DNA of 12,810 bases from DATDCV01 sp036524155. Lineage in GTDB: Bacteria; Verrucomicrobiota; Verrucomicrobiia; Limisphaerales; UBA8199. The notes beneath the pieces are model-generated. The model saw nothing but the letters and a program-made list of their open reading frames with translations, did no database searches and was not told the origin of the DNA. This document shows, piece after piece, positions 5,724 through 12,810 of this stretch. The position numbers and the translations under genes are program-made. How positions within the stretch are numbered: the stretch's first letter is position 1; each line of letters starts with the position of its first letter. Location: assembly GCA_036524155.1 (NCBI GenBank), contig DATDCV010000204.1:1-12810 (forward strand), written 5' to 3'.

Positions 5724-6416
5724 ATGCCAAGCAAAAGATACCGAAAAGCCCTTGAACTGCGGGATGGCAATAAGACCTATCCCCTCAAGTCCGCCGTGGC
5801 GGTTCTGGCCAAGTTCCCGAAGGCCAAGTTTAATGAAACCGTCGATCTTGCCTTCCGCCTGGGGGTTGACCCGAAGCAGTCTGACCAGATGGTCCGCGGC
5901 ACCGTCCCCTTGCCGCACGGCAGCGGCAAGACGGTTCGAGTGCTTGTGTTTGCCAAGAGCGGTCCCGCCGCCGAAGCCGCCAAAGCGGCAGGCGCCGAGT
6001 ATGTTGGATACGACGACATGATCAAAAAGTGCCAGGAGGGCTGGGCTGATTTCGACGTGGCGATCGCCACTCCCGAGGCGATGGGCGAGGTCCGGAAACT
6101 GGGCAAAGTGCTTGGTCCGCGCGGCTTGATGCCGAATCCGAAAACCGGGACCGTAACCGACGATACCGCGCGCGCTGTAAAAGAAGTCAAAGCGGGCCGT
6201 GTCGAGTTCAAGATCGACAAGGCCGGGAATGTGCATGTGCCGGTTGGCAAGGCCAGCTTCAACCCGACGCAAATCGAAGAAAACGCCCGGGCCGTCATCG
6301 ACGCTATCATCAAAGCCAGGCCGGCCAGCGTCAAAGGCGTTTACGTCCAGACCTGCACTATTTCGGCGACCATGAGCCCGCCCGTGCGGCTCGACCTGAA
6401 GGAGTTCGCGGCCTGA
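5724..6416 (+). CDS. rplA: 50S ribosomal protein L1
   Basis: This 230-residue protein forms the mobile L1 stalk that helps release deacylated tRNA from the E site. It commonly represses its own operon by binding the mRNA leader. The family signature KVLGPRGLMPNPKTGTV is intact in the middle of the protein. Domain I is split around it, starting with MPSKRYRKALEL and resuming after AVKEVKAGRVEFK. The GKASF...IEENARAVIDAI and VKGVYVQTCTISATMSPPV blocks are also typical. Length matches the family (about 225-235). No Shine-Dalgarno sequence stands before ATG 5724. rplJ follows after only 42 bases. Confidence 0.98.
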   Translation: MPSKRYRKALELRDGNKTYPLKSAVAVLAKFPKAKFNETVDLAFRLGVDPKQSDQMVRGTVPLPHGSGKTVRVLVFAKSGPAAEAAKAAGAEYVGYDDMIKKCQEGWADFDVAIATPEAMGEVRKLGKVLGPRGLMPNPKTGTVTDDTARAVKEVKAGRVEFKIDKAGNVHVPVGKASFNPTQIEENARAVIDAIIKARPASVKGVYVQTCTISATMSPPVRLDLKEFAA

Positions 6417-6458
6417 AGTTGCATCAACCGAACATTGAAGACTTAAGAATTTGATACC

Positions 6459-6992
6459 ATGCGTCCCGAAAAGCAAAACCTGACTCAAGAATACCTGGCC
6501 CGGCTGAACGCGTCCCCGTTTTTCATCGTGGTGGACTACAAGGGCCTGAAGGTGGGGCACCTGACCGAATTGCGAAAGCGTCTTAATAAAGCCGGCGCTG
6601 AAATACACGTGGTGAAGAATTCGGTTTTCCGCCTTGCCGCCAAAGAAGCAGGCGTTGGGGATCTGAACGGAGCCCTTTCCGGCCAACTGGCCGTGGTTAC
6701 GGGCCAGCGCGATATTTCCACCGCCGCCAAAGTCGTCAAAACTTTCGGCAAGGAATTCGACAAGCTGAAGGTCTTTTTTGGCTATTTAAACAATCAGCGG
6801 CTCGAACAGCCCGCGATTATGACGTTGGCGGACTTGCCTTCGCTCGAGGTTCTCCGCGCGCAATTCCTGGGTGTGTTGAGTGCCCCCGCTGGAAAACTGG
6901 TGCGACTGCTCAACACCCCGGCGAGCCAGTTGGCCCGCGTGTTGCAGGCGCAGTTGGACAAGATGGGTGCCGCCCCCGCGGCCGCGGCTTAA
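6459..6992 (+). CDS. rplJ: 50S ribosomal protein L10
   Basis: This 177-residue protein anchors the L7/L12 dimers to 23S rRNA in the ribosomal stalk. The N-terminal rRNA-binding domain shows RPEKQNLTQEYLARLN, then FFIVVDYKGLKVGHLTELRKRL and the conserved VVKNSVFRLAAKEAG. The C-terminal helix that binds L12 dimers spans about residues 135-170 (LRAQFLGVLSAPAGKLVRLLN) and ends in an Ala/Pro-rich tail. Length is normal. The 42-base rplA-rplJ spacer is too short for the well-known L10 leader RNA, and no Shine-Dalgarno sequence is apparent, so control by L10 cannot follow the E. coli layout exactly. Confidence 0.97.
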   Translation: MRPEKQNLTQEYLARLNASPFFIVVDYKGLKVGHLTELRKRLNKAGAEIHVVKNSVFRLAAKEAGVGDLNGALSGQLAVVTGQRDISTAAKVVKTFGKEFDKLKVFFGYLNNQRLEQPAIMTLADLPSLEVLRAQFLGVLSAPAGKLVRLLNTPASQLARVLQAQLDKMGAAPAAAA

Positions 6993-7013
6993 GCGTGAGC
7001 AATGGAATTTCAA

Positions 7014-7114
7014 CCCGGGTAAGCCCACCGGGGAGAAAGTAAACAAACAACAACGTAAATCGTCGGTCCTGCGGGCAGCAGGCTCAAACCGCTCGTAGCC
7101 ACGGGCGACGACGA
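7014..7114 (+). promoter_or_regulatory. Structured rplJ-rplL spacer with a three-way-junction candidate
   Basis: The 141-base spacer contains a hairpin, CCCGG (7014-7018) / CCGGG (7028-7032), then an A-rich single-stranded stretch (about 7033-7059), then a compact three-way fold. P1 is TCGTCG (7060-7065) / CGACGA (7109-7114). P2 is CCTGC (7068-7072) / GCAGG (7078-7082) with loop GGGCA. P3 is CGCTCGT (7090-7096) / ACGGGCG (7101-7107) with one G-U pair and loop AGCC. The fold ends 9 bases before the rplL ribosome binding site (AAAGGTG, 7124-7130). It could set the high translation of L7/L12 or be a target of L10. It was found by eye and has no covariation support. Confidence 0.42.
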
Positions 7115-7133
7115 GACGCAATGAAAGGTGAAA

Positions 7134-7523
7134 ATGGCTCTAGACAAAGCAAAAATCGTAGACGAACTGAGTAACGCAACGGTGATCGAAATTGCCGACC
7201 TGGTGAAGGAACTGGAAGGAAAATGGGGAGTTAGCGCTGCCGCGCCGGTTGCGGTGGCTGCCGCCGCCCCGGGAGGCCAGGCGGCCGCTCCGGCTGCCGA
7301 AGCGAAAACCGCCTTCGACGTGATCCTTGCCTCCGTCCCCGCCGACAAGAAAATCGCTGTGATCAAGGCGGTCCGCGAAGTAAAGGCCGGATTGGGCCTG
7401 GCGGAAGCCAAAGCCCTGGTGGAAGGTGCCCCCAAGGCCGTGCTGGAAGGCGCTCCCAAGGCCGAGGCCGACAACGCGAAGAAGAAACTTGAAGATGCCG
7501 GCGCCAAGGTCGAAGTAAAGTAG
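7134..7523 (+). CDS. rplL: 50S ribosomal protein L7/L12
   Basis: This 129-residue stalk protein recruits and stimulates the translation GTPases and is present in several copies per ribosome. It has an N-terminal dimerisation domain (ALDKAKIVDELSNATVIEIADLVKELE), an Ala/Pro-rich hinge (about residues 36-56), and a C-terminal domain with TAFDVIL, KIAVIKAVREVKAGLGLAEAKALVE and the closing AGAKVEVK. A GTG two codons earlier (7128) is in frame, but it lies inside the AAAGGTG ribosome binding site, so ATG 7134 is the better start. A short internal repeat, EGAPKAVLEGAPKA, occurs in the C-terminal domain without changing its length. A 220-base spacer with hairpins separates it from rpoB. Confidence 0.98.
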   Translation: MALDKAKIVDELSNATVIEIADLVKELEGKWGVSAAAPVAVAAAAPGGQAAAPAAEAKTAFDVILASVPADKKIAVIKAVREVKAGLGLAEAKALVEGAPKAVLEGAPKAEADNAKKKLEDAGAKVEVK

Positions 7524-7537
7524 GGTGAACTACATCG

Positions 7538-7563
7538 GGAGCGGGGTCGGTTGCCGCCGCTCC
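7538..7563 (+). terminator. Hairpin after rplL (attenuator or processing site)
   Basis: GGAGCGG (7538-7544) pairs with CCGCTCC (7557-7563), and CGG (7548-7550) with CCG (7554-7556), giving 10 bp with one 3-base bulge and a TTG loop. It begins 14 bases after the rplL stop. The following bases (GGTGTTCTCCTTTA) are only moderately T-rich, so termination would be weak. The stem has the same pattern as the one after tuf. E. coli has an attenuator and an RNase III site in this same spacer. Confidence 0.5.
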
Positions 7564-7622
7564 GGTGTTCTCCTTTAGTTAGAGAAATCGAGATTCTAGA
7601 TTAGAAACACAAAACCATCGCG

Positions 7623-7690
7623 ACCACTTCGGGTGGTTTGAGTTGTGGCAAGCCTGCGCTTGAACGCGGCGGGCTTGCCTTCTGTCGTTT
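7623..7690 (+). terminator. Tandem hairpins before rpoB (candidate partial terminator)
   Basis: The first stem is ACCAC (7623-7627) / GTGGT (7633-7637) with loop TTCGG. The second is a perfect 8-bp stem, GGCAAGCC (7647-7654) / GGCTTGCC (7672-7679), with an inner GCG/CGC, followed by TTCTGTCGTTT (7680-7690). The imperfect T-tract suggests partial read-through. This fits the general need for much less RNA polymerase than L7/L12, and the place of the rplL-rpoB attenuator in E. coli. Confidence 0.5.
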
Positions 7691-7743
7691 ATCAGTAATT
7701 AAAATTGCCCGGCTTTCGCCGGCCCAAGAGCAAAAAGGTCCAA

Positions 7744-11598
<3,855 letters not shown>

Positions 11599-11617
11599 TA
11601 TTCGGTTCTGTTTGCTT

Positions 11618-12810
11618 ATGATTAGCACGAAAGAAAGCGCCCGAGAATTGCTAGGCCTTGACAAGGTTAACCAGGTGGAGTACGTCGCGATTTCCGTCGC
11701 GTCGCCCGACGCCATCCGCTCCTGGTCTAAAGGGGAAGTCAAGAACCCCGAAACCATCAACTACCGGACGTTCAAGCCCGAGAAAGGCGGTCTGTTCTGC
11801 GAGCGCATTTTTGGGCCGGTAAAAGACTGGGAATGCTCGTGCGGCAAATACAAGCGCATCAAACATCGCGGCGTGGTTTGCGACCGATGCGGCGTCGAGG
11901 TGACACTCGCCCGCGTCCGCCGCGAGCGGATGGGGCACATCGAGCTGGCCGTGCCCGTTTGCCACATCTGGTTTTTCAAGTGTATGCCGTCGCGCATTGG
12001 CCTCGTGCTCGATATGACCGCCCGCAACCTCGAGCGTGTAATCTATTACGAGGATTATATGGTCGTCGACCCCGCGTCCACGCCGCTGAAACAGAACCAA
12101 CTCCTCAGTGAGCACGAGTACCGCGAGGCGCGTGAAACCTACGGGCCCGAGGCGTTCGTCGCCAAAATGGGGGCCGAGGCCGTTCGCGATGCGCTCTCCA
12201 AAGTCGACCTGGCCGAGCAGATCGAACGTCTGCAGGTCGCCATGACCGAGACCAAGAGCAAGCAGATCCGCAAGAAGATCGCCAAACGTATCAAGTTGCT
12301 CCAGGGCCTGCAGTCCTCCAAGAGCCGTCCGGAGTGGATGATTCTGACCGTTCTGCCTGTCATTCCGCCCGATTTGCGACCGCTGGTGCCGCTGGAGGGC
12401 GGCCGGTTTGCGACTTCGGATCTTAACGATCTTTACCGGCGCGTTATCAACCGGAACAACCGGCTCAAGAACCTGCTGCAGCTCAAGACGCCCGAGGTCA
12501 TCATCCGCAACGAAAAGCGCATGCTGCAGGAAGCCGTGGACGCTCTTTTCGACAACGGTCGCCACGGCCGCGCCGTCACCGGCGCGGGCAACCGCGCGCT
12601 CAAATCCCTCAGTGATATGCTCAAAGGCAAGAGCGGCCGGTTCCGCCAGAATCTCCTCGGCAAGCGCGTCGATTATTCCGGACGCTCGGTCATTGTCATC
12701 GGGCCGGAACTCAAGCTCCACCAGTGTGGCTTGCCCAAGAAAATGGCCCTGGTTTTGTTCGAGCCGTTCATCATCCGCCGGCTGAAGGAATTGGGCTACG
12801 TCCATACGGT
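11618..12810 (+). CDS. rpoC: DNA-directed RNA polymerase beta' subunit, N-terminal part (runs off window)
   Basis: The first 397 codons are open to the window edge. Beta' carries the clamp and the catalytic Mg site. Visible parts are the N-terminal SWSKGEVKNPETINYRTFKPE (about residues 35-55) and GGLFCERIFGPVKDWEC. The zinc ribbon is complete (Cys73, Cys75, Cys88, Cys91 in CSCGKYKRIKHRGVVCDRC). MGHIELAVPVCHIWFFK, the clamp helices, and RPEWMILTVLPVIPPDLRPL follow, and near the end GKSGRFRQNLLGKRVDYSGRSVIVIGP with the switch 2 region. The catalytic NADFDGD motif lies beyond the window. ATG 11618 is 19 bases after the rpoB stop. No Shine-Dalgarno sequence is present, so translation may depend on coupling with rpoB. 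Confidence 0.98.
   Translation, partial: MISTKESARELLGLDKVNQVEYVAISVASPDAIRSWSKGEVKNPETINYRTFKPEKGGLFCERIFGPVKDWECSCGKYKRIKHRGVVCDRCGVEVTLARVRRERMGHIELAVPVCHIWFFKCMPSRIGLVLDMTARNLERVIYYEDYMVVDPASTPLKQNQLLSEHEYREARETYGPEAFVAKMGAEAVRDALSKVDLAEQIERLQVAMTETKSKQIRKKIAKRIKLLQGLQSSKSRPEWMILTVLPVIPPDLRPLVPLEGGRFATSDLNDLYRRVINRNNRLKNLLQLKTPEVIIRNEKRMLQEAVDALFDNGRHGRAVTGAGNRALKSLSDMLKGKSGRFRQNLLGKRVDYSGRSVIVIGPELKLHQCGLPKKMALVLFEPFIIRRLKELGYVHT

Noticed and set aside
5478..6686. Long minus-strand open frame (402 codons) opposite rplK, rplA and rplJ
   Set aside because: It lies antisense to three certain ribosomal protein genes, and its peptide has no family features; GC-rich codon bias keeps the opposite frame open.
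7128..7133. GTG start for rplL two codons upstream of ATG
   Set aside because: The GTG lies within the AAAGGTG Shine-Dalgarno sequence; MALDKAKIV is the natural N-terminus.
7675..7703. Possible promoter in the rplL-rpoB spacer (TTGCCT-17-ATTAAA)
   Set aside because: Both boxes match the consensus poorly, and the -35 lies in the hairpin arm.
7705..7743. Upstream TTG start for rpoB (13 extra residues)
   Set aside because: The extra residues are not part of the beta N-terminus, and ATG 7744 has a good AAAAAGGT ribosome binding site at the right distance.
11651..12805. Minus-strand open frame (384 codons) opposite rpoC; similar ones at 8161-9180 and 10564-11418 opposite rpoB
   Set aside because: All are mirror frames of highly conserved polymerase codons with no start signals or domains of their own.

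Overview
The window is a piece of a bacterial chromosome, moderately GC-rich. Most of it (about 2.25-12.8 kb) is the conserved translation/transcription cluster tRNA-Thr - tuf - tRNA-Trp - tRNA-Ser - secE - nusG - rplK - rplA - rplJ - rplL - rpoB - rpoC. The tRNA-Thr/tuf/tRNA-Trp/secE/nusG order, the absence of rpmG (L33) between tuf and secE, an RNase HIII gene nearby, an unusual EF-Tu switch I sequence and a GC-rich palindromic intergenic repeat together suggest a member of the Planctomycetes-Verrucomicrobia-Chlamydiae group, most likely a soil or freshwater verrucomicrobium. This placement is an inference from gene order and protein sequence, not a database match.

Region 1 (1-1858): the 3' end of an RNase HIII gene (rnhC, plus strand) converges, with a 4-base gap, on a minus-strand gene for a 531-residue polytopic membrane protein that resembles GT-C glycosyltransferases. 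Region 2 (1859-2431): 573 bases without a gene. It holds a nested palindromic repeat with possible target-site duplications, then a strong sigma70-type promoter (TTGACA-17 bp-TATTTT) with an upstream A-rich tract and an overlapping small palindrome, then a leader hairpin. Region 3 (2432-4108): tRNA-Thr(GGU), tuf, an intrinsic-terminator-like hairpin, tRNA-Trp(CCA) and tRNA-Ser(UGA). Region 4 (4262-12810): secE, nusG, rplK, rplA, rplJ, rplL, rpoB and the first 397 codons of rpoC.

The genes form one growth-rate-linked unit: EF-Tu and three tRNAs for elongation; SecE for protein export; NusG for transcription elongation and antitermination; L11, L1, L10 and L7/L12 for the L1 stalk and the GTPase-associated stalk of the ribosome; and beta and beta' for RNA polymerase. 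The spacers are longer and more structured than in E. coli. Foldable elements lie before rplK, rplA, rplL and rpoB, and two very similar hairpins follow tuf and rplL, the two genes whose products are needed in excess.

I see no defence system, phage, transposase or CRISPR. The items most worth a second look are the EF-Tu switch I sequence, the three-way-junction candidate before rplL, the paired hairpins after tuf and rplL, and the palindromic repeat at about 1.9-2.07 kb.
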